DNA from: Sulfurimonas sp. UBA2011 | Lineage (GTDB): Bacteria; Campylobacterota; Campylobacteria; Campylobacterales; Sulfurimonadaceae | Direction: 5' to 3' | Length of the DNA: 64,000 nt | NCBI GenBank assembly: GCA_002335055.1 | Contig: DDCH01000011.1 | Coordinates: 95,516-159,515, forward strand | Position numbers and translations under genes: made by a program | Shown here: one piece after another, positions 35,702 through 45,900 of the stretch | Position numbering within the stretch: position 1 is the first letter of the stretch | Layout of the letters: every line of letters begins with the position of its first letter | Notes under the pieces: model-generated | What the model was told of the DNA's origin: nothing | Databases searched by the model: none | What the model saw: the letters and a program-made list of their open reading frames with translations, nothing else

Positions 35702-36469
35702 TACAATAGTGTTTCCTATCTCTATAGTATCAATTGTCTCAAAATCACGGTTGAGTATCTCTATATAGCCTATTTCAAGAGGTTTGAGGATTTCACTCAT
35801 TACCTCTTTAATATCCTCAGTCTTAAGTATCTTTTTTTGCAGCATTTTTGATGCTTCATGTAGTGAACGAGAAATTTTTAATGCTTCTAGCCTTTGTTCT
35901 TTACTCAGGTAAATATTTCTACTACTCAGTGCAAGTCCATCACTCTCTCTCACAGTATCAACAGGTACGATTTTTACATTTAAAAAAAGCTGTTTTACCA
36001 TCAAACTTATCAAGTTTAACTGCTGTGCATCTTTTTTTCCAAAGTAAGCATAATTGGGATGAACTATGTTGAAGAGTTTATTTACGACTGTTAAAACACC
36101 ATCAAAGTGTCCAGGTCGTGTTGCACCCTCTAGAACAAAACCTCTTACATTAGGTGCAGCTATACTAACCTCGTCACGGCCATATATATCACTCTTTTGT
36201 GGTAAAAAGACTACATCTACACCAGAGAGTTTACATATCTTTTTATCAGCCTCATCACGAGAAGGATACTTCTCTAAATCTTCTCCTGCTAAAAACTGTG
36301 TAGGGTTTACAAAAATAGAAACAACAACAAGTTCACACTCTTTTTTCGCTTCTTTAATTAAAGAAAGATGACCATCATGGAGTGCTCCCATAGTAGGAAC
36401 AAATCCTATAGTTTTCATTTGTGTTTTTAGATAATTTTTTAATTCATTTACATTAGAGATAATCTTCAT
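35648..36469 (-). CDS. panC: pantothenate synthetase
   Basis: 273 residues from ATG 36469 (GGAC seven bases upstream); a TTG-initiated form would add 12 unlikely residues. TMGALHDGHLSLIKEA carries the HxGH-type nucleotide motif, and FVNPTQF, YFGKKDAQQL and LALSSRNIYLS are conserved. It joins pantoate and beta-alanine in coenzyme A synthesis. Confidence 0.95.
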   Translation of the reverse strand: MKIISNVNELKNYLKTQMKTIGFVPTMGALHDGHLSLIKEAKKECELVVVSIFVNPTQFLAGEDLEKYPSRDEADKKICKLSGVDVVFLPQKSDIYGRDEVSIAAPNVRGFVLEGATRPGHFDGVLTVVNKLFNIVHPNYAYFGKKDAQQLNLISLMVKQLFLNVKIVPVDTVRESDGLALSSRNIYLSKEQRLEALKISRSLHEASKMLQKKILKTEDIKEVMSEILKPLEIGYIEILNRDFETIDTIEIGNTIVLVEALVGKTRLLDNIWL

Positions 36470-36604
36470 TTTAAGTCCACATATTATATAATCGTAATTA
36501 TACAATTAATTTGAGATTATTATCTCAATCTTTAGTCGCCCCAACGGCGAAAGTGCAGAAAAATGAACTTTGTTCTTTTTTCGAGACTATCATATGGACA
36601 GTTT

Positions 36605-37702
36605 ATGGATAATTACGAATATACAGAACTTTTAAAAAATACAACTTTAAAAATGAGTAATATCACAGGTGTTGTGCAGCCAGATCTTATTCAAGACAAA
36701 CTAGACAAGATAGAAGAACTAGAAAATGATCAAAACTTTTGGAATGATGCGACAAACGCAGCAAAGGTACAAAAAGAGAAAACACAACTTGGCCGTAAAC
36801 TAGATAAATATTCACTAGCTAATGATGCTGTAAATGATGCTATTGATCTTTATGAGATGGCTAAAGAAGAAAATGATGAAGAGTCTTTAAATGCTCTATA
36901 TGAAGATGCTGATGCATTACAAGAGCAGATAAGAAATATGGAGATAGAAGTACTCCTCAGTGGTGAGAGTGATGCCAACAATGCTATAGTGTCCATTCAT
37001 CCAGGTGCTGGTGGAACTGAGAGTCAAGACTGGGCTGAAATGCTTCTACGCATGTACAAACGCTGGGCTGAGAGACGCGGGTTTAGTGTAGAAGTGCTAG
37101 ATTATCAAAATGGTGAGGAAGCTGGGATTAAAGATGTTTCTTTTATCGTTAAGGGTGAGAATGCCTACGGTTACCTCAAAGTAGAAAATGGTATACATAG
37201 ACTTGTTCGAATAAGTCCTTTCGACTCAAACTCAAAACGCCATACATCTTTTAGTTCTGTTATGGTTTCACCTGAAGTTGATGATGACATTAATATTGTT
37301 ATCGAAGACAAAGATATTAGAGTTGATACATACCGCGCTAGTGGTTCTGGTGGTCAGCATGTCAACAAAACAGAATCAGCAATAAGACTTACTCATATAG
37401 AAACCGGAGTAGTTGTACAGTGCCAAAATGACAGAAGTCAGCATAAAAATAAAGCGACTGCAATGAAGATGTTAAAGTCACGACTTTATGAGTTAGAACT
37501 TGAAGCACAACAAGCTGAGAAAGATGGTGTAGCAAAAAGTGAGATAGGTTGGGGTCATCAGATACGTTCTTATGTTATGCAACCCTACCAACAAGTAAAA
37601 GACACACGGTCAAATGAGGCTCTTTCCAATATCTCTGCTATTTTAGATGGAGACATAGATAAAATGATAGAGGGTGTTTTAATAGCGCAAAACAAGCAAT
37701 AG
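36605..37702 (+). CDS. prfB: peptide chain release factor 2
   Basis: 365 residues from ATG 36605, the normal RF2 length. The SPF tripeptide that reads UGA/UAA is in VRISPFDSNSKRHTSF, and the catalytic GGQ in ASGSGGQHVNKTESAIR. Unlike E. coli, no in-frame UGA with a +1 shift site is present near codon 26: the reading frame is continuous, so the usual autoregulatory frameshift is absent. Confidence 0.95.
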   Translation: MDNYEYTELLKNTTLKMSNITGVVQPDLIQDKLDKIEELENDQNFWNDATNAAKVQKEKTQLGRKLDKYSLANDAVNDAIDLYEMAKEENDEESLNALYEDADALQEQIRNMEIEVLLSGESDANNAIVSIHPGAGGTESQDWAEMLLRMYKRWAERRGFSVEVLDYQNGEEAGIKDVSFIVKGENAYGYLKVENGIHRLVRISPFDSNSKRHTSFSSVMVSPEVDDDINIVIEDKDIRVDTYRASGSGGQHVNKTESAIRLTHIETGVVVQCQNDRSQHKNKATAMKMLKSRLYELELEAQQAEKDGVAKSEIGWGHQIRSYVMQPYQQVKDTRSNEALSNISAILDGDIDKMIEGVLIAQNKQ

Positions 37703-37707
37703 CCACT

Positions 37708-38043
37708 TTATCCAATACAATGTTTCTTCTTTTTGATAAAACTATAGCCAAGAGAGAGAGCACCTAAAATCATAATAAGAATCGTAAAATGCTCTATCTG
37801 TTTTTCTTGCTGAGCCTTCAGTTCTTTTAAAAACTGTGAGTGATCATATTTTTGTTTTCTCTGATTTGTACTTCCTGAATCTTGAACACTTTTCTCCATT
37901 CTAGCCAAGTTAGCAGCAGCCCTATCATTTTGACTTATTCCCTCTTGAGGCACAGTCCAAAAATGGACTATAAAACCTATTAGAAGTAAAAATCCTCCTA
38001 AACTTCGTAGTATAACTTGCTGGTACTTTAAAAAAAACTCCAT
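37708..38043 (-). CDS. small two-helix membrane protein of unknown function
   Basis: 111 residues. One membrane helix lies near the N-terminus (about 12-30) and one near the C-terminus (about 86-104), with a charged helical middle (ELKAQQEKQIEHF). A basic tail (KKKKHCIG) ends it. It is not recognised as any named family. It lies between converging prfB and divergent bpt. Confidence 0.65.
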   Translation of the reverse strand: MEFFLKYQQVILRSLGGFLLLIGFIVHFWTVPQEGISQNDRAAANLARMEKSVQDSGSTNQRKQKYDHSQFLKELKAQQEKQIEHFTILIMILGALSLGYSFIKKKKHCIG

Positions 38044-38091
38044 TTCTTTCCTTTTGGCTTTTTATTAGCCAAATTATGTCAAAATCCTACT

Positions 38092-38805
38092 ATGAATTTA
38101 CTTAAAGAATTTTTTGTTGATAACAAGTGCTCATACTTGGACAATAAGGAACAAATTACACATTATAAAATGATAGAAGAATGCGACAGTGAATCTGCTG
38201 AAGCCCTTGTTGAACGAGGATTTCGTCGATTTGGAAAAATGTACTTTAGACCAGTATGTAGTGAATGTACTGAGTGCCAAAGTTTAAAAATAGATGTTGC
38301 TAATTATAACTTCTCTAAGTCAGAACGCCGAATAATGAAAAAAGGTTCGCACCTTACTACCTATGTACAAACACCAACACTTACAAGAGATCACCTCAAA
38401 ATCTTTAAAAAATATCATTTACATATGGGTGAGAGAAAGGGATGGGAGTATACAGAGACTACTCCAGAGAACTATCACAGTTCATTTATCTCAGGACATG
38501 AAGACTTTGGCTATGAAGTACTCTATTATGACGAGGACAAGCTAATCGCAGTTGATTTGATAGATATTTTAGAAAATGGAATCTCTTCCATATACTTTTA
38601 TTACGATCCTGACTATTCACACCTATCGCTCGGCAAACTTTCACTTTACAATCAAATAAAATTTGCAAAGAGCAGAGATAAAAATTGGATATATTTAGGA
38701 TATTATGTCAAGGAGTGCCCTTCACTCTCTTATAAGTCAGAGTATAAACCCTACTTAACACTTAAAGGTAGGCCTAGCGAATTTGAAAAATATGAATGGT
38801 TTTAA
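38092..38805 (+). CDS. bpt: aspartate/glutamate leucyltransferase (arginyltransferase family)
   Basis: 237 residues. The N-terminal Cys-rich part FRPVCSECTECQSLKIDV and the C-terminal YYDPDYSHLSLGKLSLYNQI are hallmarks of the ATE1/Bpt family. The bacterial form attaches leucine to N-terminal Asp or Glu, making an N-degron for ClpS-ClpAP. It overlaps the next gene tail to tail by four bases. Confidence 0.9.
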   Translation: MNLLKEFFVDNKCSYLDNKEQITHYKMIEECDSESAEALVERGFRRFGKMYFRPVCSECTECQSLKIDVANYNFSKSERRIMKKGSHLTTYVQTPTLTRDHLKIFKKYHLHMGERKGWEYTETTPENYHSSFISGHEDFGYEVLYYDEDKLIAVDLIDILENGISSIYFYYDPDYSHLSLGKLSLYNQIKFAKSRDKNWIYLGYYVKECPSLSYKSEYKPYLTLKGRPSEFEKYEWF

Positions 38806-39467
38806 TGTCCTAATTCTTTTCTCTGAATTTTTCTAATTTCTGCTTTTTTTGTATTTAAATCTTTTTGTAAATCTTCTTCAAGTTTCTTCTGTGCAGCCTT
38901 GTCATTTTCACGAATTCGTTTTATTTTTTTAGCTTCTAACTGTTTCTTAGTTTTATAATGCTTCTTTTGTCTATCTTTTTTTAGTCTAAATTTTGCATCT
39001 TCTTCAAGAAAAGTATCAATTACTCCCGTAGAATCTATATTTTCTTTGTTTTTATAATAATAGTTAATAATCTCTTTTTTCTTTTTTTGTATATTTATAA
39101 GGCCACTATTAATAATCTGTAAAAAGAGTTTATAATCATCTTTTTTCATAGATTCTTTATATTTGTTATTGATACTTCTTAAAAAGTAATCATTTGTTTT
39201 TGAAAGAGTACGAAGTCTGTTAAGATAGTCATTTTTTGTCTTTGAAGTAGCTGCTTTTTCTAACTCATATCCTTGGATCTTAGCCTCATCTACTTCACTA
39301 ACATATTTATCTATATCATCTGCATAGAGTCTATAAGAGTCTATCTGCTTCAAAGATTCAATATTAGAGACATTATCGTAAATGACATCACCTAAGGCTG
39401 CATACGGATTTGGGTTATGTGCACTTAAAAAAGTAGTCATAAGTGTAATTAAAATTAGTTTGTACAT
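38802..39467 (-). CDS. secreted lysine-rich coiled-coil protein of unknown function
   Basis: 221 residues with a signal peptide (MYKLILITLMTTFLSAH) and then an almost wholly helical, strongly basic sequence, coiled-coil prone over its last 60 residues (KKQLEAKKIKRIRENDKAAQ, EEDLQKDLNTKKAEIRKIQR). It is probably periplasmic. No family recognised. Confidence 0.65.
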   Translation of the reverse strand: MYKLILITLMTTFLSAHNPNPYAALGDVIYDNVSNIESLKQIDSYRLYADDIDKYVSEVDEAKIQGYELEKAATSKTKNDYLNRLRTLSKTNDYFLRSINNKYKESMKKDDYKLFLQIINSGLINIQKKKKEIINYYYKNKENIDSTGVIDTFLEEDAKFRLKKDRQKKHYKTKKQLEAKKIKRIRENDKAAQKKLEEDLQKDLNTKKAEIRKIQRKELGH

Positions 39468-39523
39468 GAAAAGCCTAAGAGTTTACTGGAAGTATAGCAG
39501 TTTTTGATTAGATAAGGAGGAGC

Positions 39524-39547
39524 TTTATTCTCCATAAGGAGAATAAA
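39524..39547 (-). terminator. hairpin downstream of fusA
   Basis: TTTATTCTCC, a four-base loop and GGAGAATAAA make a perfect 10-bp stem 16 bases past the fusA stop. It likely ends the rpsL-rpsG-fusA message, although no long U-run follows. Confidence 0.6.
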
Positions 39548-39562
39548 ATATAAAAGTTAGAA

Positions 39563-41653
39563 TTAACCGTTACGTTTTTTCTGAATTTCTTCAGATACTG
39601 CTTTAGGAACTTCAGCATAGTGATCAAATTCCATAGAGTAAGTTGCACGACCTTGAGTAGCTGAACGAAGGTCAGTTGAATAACCGAACATTTCAGATAA
39701 AGGAACAAAAGCATCAACAATTTTACTACCAGCACGCTCACCCATTGCACTGATTTGTCCACGACGACGGTTAAGGTCACCGATAACATCACCCATATTT
39801 TCTTCAGGAGTCTCAACTTCAACTTTCATCATTGGCTCTAGGATTGAAGGTTTAGCGATACGACAAGCAGCTTTGAAACCCATAGAAGCAGCAAGTTTAA
39901 ATGCCATCTCATTTGAATCCACATCATGGTAAGAACCATCATAAAGAGTTACATCAACATCTTCCATTGGGTATCCAGCAAGAACACCTGTCTGCATTGC
40001 TTCCTCACAACCTTTTCTAACAGCTGGAATAAATTCTTTAGGAACAGATCCACCTTTAATAGCATCGTGGAAAACATAACCTGTATCTTTTTCACCTGGT
40101 TTAACTCTAAGGTAAACATGACCAAACTGACCACGACCACCTGATTGTTTAGCGTATTTGTACTCTTGTTGTACTTCTTCTTTGATAGACTCACGGTAAG
40201 AAACCTGTGGTGCACCAACTTCAGCTTCAACACTAAACTCACGTCTCATACGGTCAACAAGAATCTCAAGGTGTAACTCACCCATACCAGAGATAATAGT
40301 CTGACCAGTCTCTTCATCACTACTTACACGAAAAGAAGGATCTTCTGCAGCAAGTTTATTTAATGCAACACCCATTTTTTCTTGGTCAGCTTTAGTTTTA
40401 GGCTCAACTGCAACAGAGATAACTGGTGCCGGGAAGTCCATTCTTTCAAGAACAACTTTAACATCACCTTGACATAAAGTATCACCAGTAGTTGTAGCTT
40501 TAAGACCAACAACAGCACCAATTTCACCTGCATAAATCTCTTTTACTTCTTCACGTTTAATAGCATGCATCTTAACGATACGGCCAATTCTCTCTTTCTT
40601 ATCTTTAGTAGAGTTATGAACAAATGAACCAGATGATAATGAACCACGGTAAACACGGATAAATGTAAGAACACCTACAAATGGATCTGTCATAATTTTA
40701 AATGCAAGTGCAGCAAAATCGCCATCATCAACTGAAGGAACTTCTACTTCTACTTCTTCATCATCCATAAGTGTACCCATTATTGGTGCAGACTCAACTG
40801 GAGAAGGTAAGTAATCAACAACAGCGTCAAGAAGTGTCTGAACACCCTTGTTTTTAAATGCAGTACCTGGAGTCATCGGAACGATTGCCATACCAAGTGT
40901 TGCAGCTTTAATAGCAGCTTTTACTTCGTCTTGAGTAAATTCTTCACCATCAAGAAATTTTTCAGCGAAATCATCATTACCTTCAACTTCAGCAAGAGTT
41001 TCCATCATTTTTTCTCTGTACTCTTCAGAAATCTCTTTTAAAGAATCACGGATATCTTGCTCATGATAAGCAGAACCCATTTCAGCATCAGCATCCCAAA
41101 CGATTTCTTTCATTTTTACTAGGTCAACAACACCTTCAAACTCAGCTTCTGCACCAATAGGTAGTTGAAAAGGCATAGGGTTACCTTTAAGACGGTCTTT
41201 AATTTGACGCTCAACTTCGTAGAAGTCTGCACCAGTTCTGTCCATCTTGTTAACAAAAACAATTGAAGGAACCTTATAACGGTTACGTTGTCTCCATACT
41301 GTTTCTGATTGGGGCTGAACACCACCAACTGCACAAAATACTGAAACAGCACCATCAAGAACACGCATAGAACGCTCAACTTCAATAGTAAAGTCAACGT
41401 GTCCCGGAGTATCAATAATGTTAATTTGTTTACCATTCCACTCACAAGTAGTTGCAGCAGAAGTAATAGTGATACCACGTTCTTGCTCTTGTTCCATCCA
41501 GTCCATAGTTGCAGCACCATCATGTACCTCACCGATTTTATGCTCAACACCAGTGTAGAAAAGAATTCTTTCTGTAGTTGTAGTTTTACCTGCATCAATG
41601 TGTGCAGCAATACCGATGTTTCTTACGTCGTTTAGTTTGTGACTTCTTGCCAT
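39563..41653 (-). CDS. fusA: translation elongation factor G
   Basis: 696 residues, normal for EF-G. G domain motifs: GIAAHIDAGKTTTTERIL, DTPGHVDFT and VNKMD. Domains II-V follow, with the domain IV loop near GGSVPKEFIPAV. It drives ribosomal translocation with GTP hydrolysis. It is the last gene of the rpsL-rpsG-fusA set; a hairpin follows. Confidence 0.97.
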   Translation of the reverse strand: MARSHKLNDVRNIGIAAHIDAGKTTTTERILFYTGVEHKIGEVHDGAATMDWMEQEQERGITITSAATTCEWNGKQINIIDTPGHVDFTIEVERSMRVLDGAVSVFCAVGGVQPQSETVWRQRNRYKVPSIVFVNKMDRTGADFYEVERQIKDRLKGNPMPFQLPIGAEAEFEGVVDLVKMKEIVWDADAEMGSAYHEQDIRDSLKEISEEYREKMMETLAEVEGNDDFAEKFLDGEEFTQDEVKAAIKAATLGMAIVPMTPGTAFKNKGVQTLLDAVVDYLPSPVESAPIMGTLMDDEEVEVEVPSVDDGDFAALAFKIMTDPFVGVLTFIRVYRGSLSSGSFVHNSTKDKKERIGRIVKMHAIKREEVKEIYAGEIGAVVGLKATTTGDTLCQGDVKVVLERMDFPAPVISVAVEPKTKADQEKMGVALNKLAAEDPSFRVSSDEETGQTIISGMGELHLEILVDRMRREFSVEAEVGAPQVSYRESIKEEVQQEYKYAKQSGGRGQFGHVYLRVKPGEKDTGYVFHDAIKGGSVPKEFIPAVRKGCEEAMQTGVLAGYPMEDVDVTLYDGSYHDVDSNEMAFKLAASMGFKAACRIAKPSILEPMMKVEVETPEENMGDVIGDLNRRRGQISAMGERAGSKIVDAFVPLSEMFGYSTDLRSATQGRATYSMEFDHYAEVPKAVSEEIQKKRNG

Positions 41654-41785
41654 AGTTTTAGTACCTTGTTATATTAGTTGAGAGATAAGCTCTTTTATAA
41701 ATAAAAAATATTTACTTACAAAAGAGCTGTCAATATTAGGTTGCCAAGAGGGTAAACCCTCTTTAGCGGTTTGAAAAAGTAGTAA

Positions 41786-42253
41786 TTACCAGCGATAGTG
41801 AGCAAATGCTTTATTTGCTTCAGCCATTCTGTAAGTATCTTCTTTTTTCTTGAATGCTGAACCTTTATCAGTTGCAGCTTCCATGAACTCGTTAGCTAAT
41901 CTCTCAGCCATAGTTCTTTCGTTTCTCTTACGAGCAGCGTCAATTAACCATCTAAGAGCTAATGACTGTTGACGTACAGGGCGTACTTCTACTGGAACTT
42001 GATAAGTAGCACCACCAACACGGCGACTTTTTACTTCGATAATTGGTTTAATGTTTTCAATAGCTTCATTAAATGTATCAATACCAGTCTTTTCACCACG
42101 TGAACTAATTATGTCTAGTGCACTGTAAATGATTTTTTCTGCTATAGATTTTTTACCATCTAACATTACTTTGTTTATAAATTTCGTCAGCATTTTACTT
42201 CCATAAACTGGATCTGGCATAACTGGACGAACGGGAGCTTTTCTTCTTCTCAT
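41786..42253 (-). CDS. rpsG: 30S ribosomal protein S7
   Basis: 155 residues. The N-terminus MRRRKAPVRPVMPDPVYGSK and KSRRVGGATYQVPVEVRPVR are typical of S7, which nucleates assembly of the 30S head and contacts the E-site tRNA. It lies between rpsL and fusA on one strand, as in the classical str operon. Confidence 0.97.
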   Translation of the reverse strand: MRRRKAPVRPVMPDPVYGSKMLTKFINKVMLDGKKSIAEKIIYSALDIISSRGEKTGIDTFNEAIENIKPIIEVKSRRVGGATYQVPVEVRPVRQQSLALRWLIDAARKRNERTMAERLANEFMEAATDKGSAFKKKEDTYRMAEANKAFAHYRW

Positions 42254-42398
42254 TTCGAGTATCCTTATTCTTCAATTTTTTCAAATTTACTCAAAATTAA
42301 TTACTTAAAATTAATCCTGTAGCTATTGAATATATTCTGGCATAAATGCCGATACCAAATTTGTTAAAACAAATTTGTGTAATTACTTTCTAAAAAGA

Positions 42399-42773
42399 TT
42401 ATTTCTTAGGCTTTTTAGTACCGTACTTAGATCTTGCTACCATACGGCCAGCAACACCAGCAGTATCAAGAGCACCACGAACGATATGGTATTTAACACC
42501 AGGTAAATCTTTAATACGACCACCACGTACAAGTACGATTGAGTGTTCTTGAAGGTTGTGACCCTCTCCACCGATATACGAAATAACTTCGAAACCAGAT
42601 GTTAATCTAACTTTTGCAACTTTTCTTAAAGCCGAGTTAGGTTTTTTTGGTGTAGTTGTGTAAACACGAGTACATACACCACGACGCTGAGGACATGAAA
42701 CAAGTGCAGGTGATTTAGACTTCTTAATCACACGTTTACGCTCATTACGAATCAATTGGTTGATTGTAGGCAT
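42399..42773 (-). CDS. rpsL: 30S ribosomal protein S12
   Basis: 124 residues. TTPKKPNSALRKVAKVRLT carries the PNSALRK motif with the streptomycin-relevant Lys just before it, and GGRIKDLPGVKYH the second such Lys. Both are of the sensitive type. S12 sits at the decoding centre. It starts the str set; a hairpin separates it from rpoC. Confidence 0.97.
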   Translation of the reverse strand: MPTINQLIRNERKRVIKKSKSPALVSCPQRRGVCTRVYTTTPKKPNSALRKVAKVRLTSGFEVISYIGGEGHNLQEHSIVLVRGGRIKDLPGVKYHIVRGALDTAGVAGRMVARSKYGTKKPKK

Positions 42774-42934
42774 ACAATTCCTTTATATAAATTTCCAGTA
42801 GAATTTAACTGCATTAATAAACCTTAAACGATATAAGACAATATTGACATAGTTATAGACACGAGATAATACAGAAATTGTAATTAAAGTTAGCTTATTT
42901 TAAGTGGGAATTAATAATCCGAAGGATGGATGGG

Positions 42935-42961
42935 AATATATGAGCAGTAAGCTCATATATT
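42935..42961 (-). terminator. hairpin between rpoC and rpsL
   Basis: AATATATGAGC, a five-base loop and GCTCATATATT form a perfect 11-bp stem 18 bases after the rpoC stop. It could end or attenuate the rpoBC message before the str genes. A U-run is missing, so it could also be a processing site. Confidence 0.55.
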
Positions 42962-42978
42962 AAAAGGAAAAGTAAAAA

Positions 42979-45900
42979 CTACTCTTCTTCTGCATTAAAT
43001 ACAATATTTTGATCTTTATAAATACCAGTTCCAACAGGAATAGTACGACCAATAATAACATTCTCTTTAAGGTTAGTTAGGTTATCAACCTTAGCTGATA
43101 CTGCAGCTTCTGTAAGAACCTTAGTAGTATCTTGGAATGATGCAGCTGAGATAATACTATCAGCAGATACAGCAGCTCTCGTGATACCAACAAGGAAAGG
43201 CTCAGCAATCGCAGGACGACCACCAAGACGAATAATTTTTTCATTTTCTAGTCTAAATTTAGCCTTAGAAATCAAATCACCTTGAATAAACTTAGTATCT
43301 CCAGATCTAACAATTTTAATCTGACGTAACATTTGAGTAAAGATAACTTCAATATGCTTATCAGCAATATTAACACCTTGAGAACGGTAAACTTGTTGTA
43401 CTTCTGATACAAGGTAGTTATAAAGTGCTTTAACACCCATAATACGTAATAATTCATGTGAAGATAGGATACCAGTTGTTAAACGCTCACCAGCATGAAC
43501 AAAATCACCCACAGCGACAACTGCTTCATGAGACTTGTCAACAAAATACTCTTTAACAATTCCATTTTCAGAGTTAGAAACTACAACACGGATCTTACCA
43601 CGAAGCATCTTACCAAAGCTAACTGTACCATCTATCTCAGATATAAGAGCAGTTGCCTTAGGACGACGACCTTCAAAGAGTTCAGAAACACGTGGGAGAC
43701 CCCCTGTAATATCTGATGATTTTTGAAGTGCTTTTGGTGTTTTAGCAATTATATCAGCTGTTTTAACACTGTCACCGTCTGCAACAAATACAGATGATTT
43801 AGGCTCAATTGCATAACGTAAAAGCTCACCATCTGCTGTTGCAAGAACGATAGTTGGTTTGTACTCACTAGAAATATGATCATTAATCATTAAACGTGTC
43901 TTACCAGTAAGTTCATCTAATTGCTCAGATGCTGTTGTACCAACTATGATATCTTCATACTTAATAGTACCCGCTGCTTCAGAGATAATAGGATTAGAGT
44001 ATGGATCCCACTCTGCGATTACAACAGATTCGTCAGTTGCAGGTTTAGCGATAAGTGAAGTTGCATCAACAACTTCATTATCATCTGTAACGATCACAGA
44101 ACCACGAGCGATGTAGTGACGAACTGCTTCACGGTTGTTTGTATCGATTACGGCTGCAAAAAGACCTTTTTCACTTACTTCATATCCAGATTTAAGTCCT
44201 TCAATTCGCTCTAAATAATCACCTTTAAGTAAGAAGTACTTTATAGTTCCCTCTTCAGTTGCAAGGATTTTTTTAGTAACCGGAGCACCATCTTCAACTA
44301 GAAGTTCAGATGCATAAGGAATACGAGATGGAACGTTCCATCCATCTTTAATAGTTTCAACAATTGACTCATCTTCAGCTACTTCAGTACCATTTGCATA
44401 TGGGAAGTAGTATTTACCTTCAATTTGTCCACTTACACCAGCAAGTTCATTAGGTTTAGCTATTTCATTTTTACGTAATGAATAACGATTTGTCTCTTTT
44501 GCACCAATGAGGCTTACTATAACTTCATCATGAATAGTTTGAATCTCAACCTTACCAGCAAATGGTGCTTTAATTTTAGGTTCAACTAAAAGGATAGCAG
44601 CATTACGACGGTTAGCAACGATAGTTTTAGCATCTTTATCTTTATAAGTTTTAACGTTATAGTAACGAATAAACCCTTCTTTATCAGCTAAAACTTGACG
44701 TTCTTGTGCAGTTGAAGATGCAGTACCACCAACGTGGAAAGTACGAAGTGTAAGTTGTGTTCCTGGCTCACCAATTGACTGAGCCGCAACAATACCGATA
44801 GCTTCACCAGTTCTTACTATGAAACCAGTTGCAAGGTTAACACCATAACAAAGTGCACATAAACCATCTATACTCTTACAAGTAGTAGGAGTTCTAATAT
44901 GTGCTGTTTTTATTCCAGCTTCAGTGATTACTTTAGAGCTTACTTCATCAAGTAAAGTACCCTCAGAATAAAGAATCTCATTTGAAATTGGGTCGATAAC
45001 ATTTTCAGCTAAAACACGACCATGAAGTCTGTCTTCTAAAGACTCAATTAAAGTATTTTGATCACTAATATCAGAAATTTCAATACCTTCGTGAGTATGA
45101 CAATCATGCTCGACAATTTTAACATTTTGTGCAACATCAACTAGCTTACGAGTAAGGTAACCCGCATTCGCTGTTTTAAGTGCTGAATCGGCTAGACCTT
45201 TACGAGCACCGTGAGTTGAAATGAAGTACTCAATTACATTAAGTCCCTCTTTAAAGTTAGAAATAATTGGCGTTTCAATAATATCACCAGAAGGCTTAGC
45301 CATAAGACCACGCATACCAGCAAGCTGACGAATCTGTGCCGCAGAACCACGAGCACCAGAATCAGCCATCATATGAATCGAGTTAAAACCATCTTTATCA
45401 TTCTCAACAAGTTCCATCATTTCTGCTGCAAGTACATTATTTGTATCTGTCCAAACATCAATGATTTTATTGTATCTTTCTTGTTCAGTTAAAAGACCCG
45501 CTTCAAACTGCTTTTGAATTTCAATAACACGAGCTTTAGACTCAGCAATTTTTGCTGGTTTCATCGCAGGAACACGAATATCATCTGCAGAAATAGATAC
45601 ACCAGACTCAGTTGCATGTTTAAAACCTAAATCTTTAAGTTTATCAAGAAAACCAGCTGTAATACCGATACCACCATGTTTTTGAACATAATCAACGATT
45701 GCATTAATCGCTTTTTTCTTCATAACCTTGTTCCATAATTCAGCAGGAACGAAATCAGGAAGAATAGCTTTAACTAAAAGACGTCCAGCAGTAGTATGAA
45801 TAATACGACCATTAACACGAGTTCTAACTTTTGCATGTAAATCAAGTGCATTGTGCTCTAAGGCAATATTGATTTCATCAACATTAGAGAAAAGCTTATT

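Noticed and set aside
36563..36604. Upstream extension of prfB (14 residues)
   Set aside because: The extra residues are not RF2-like and the internal ATG gives the normal length.
39508..39822. Long reading frames opposite or within fusA, rpoC, rpoB and tuf
   Set aside because: They lie in other frames of highly conserved genes, have Leu/Lys-rich random composition and no ribosome sites.
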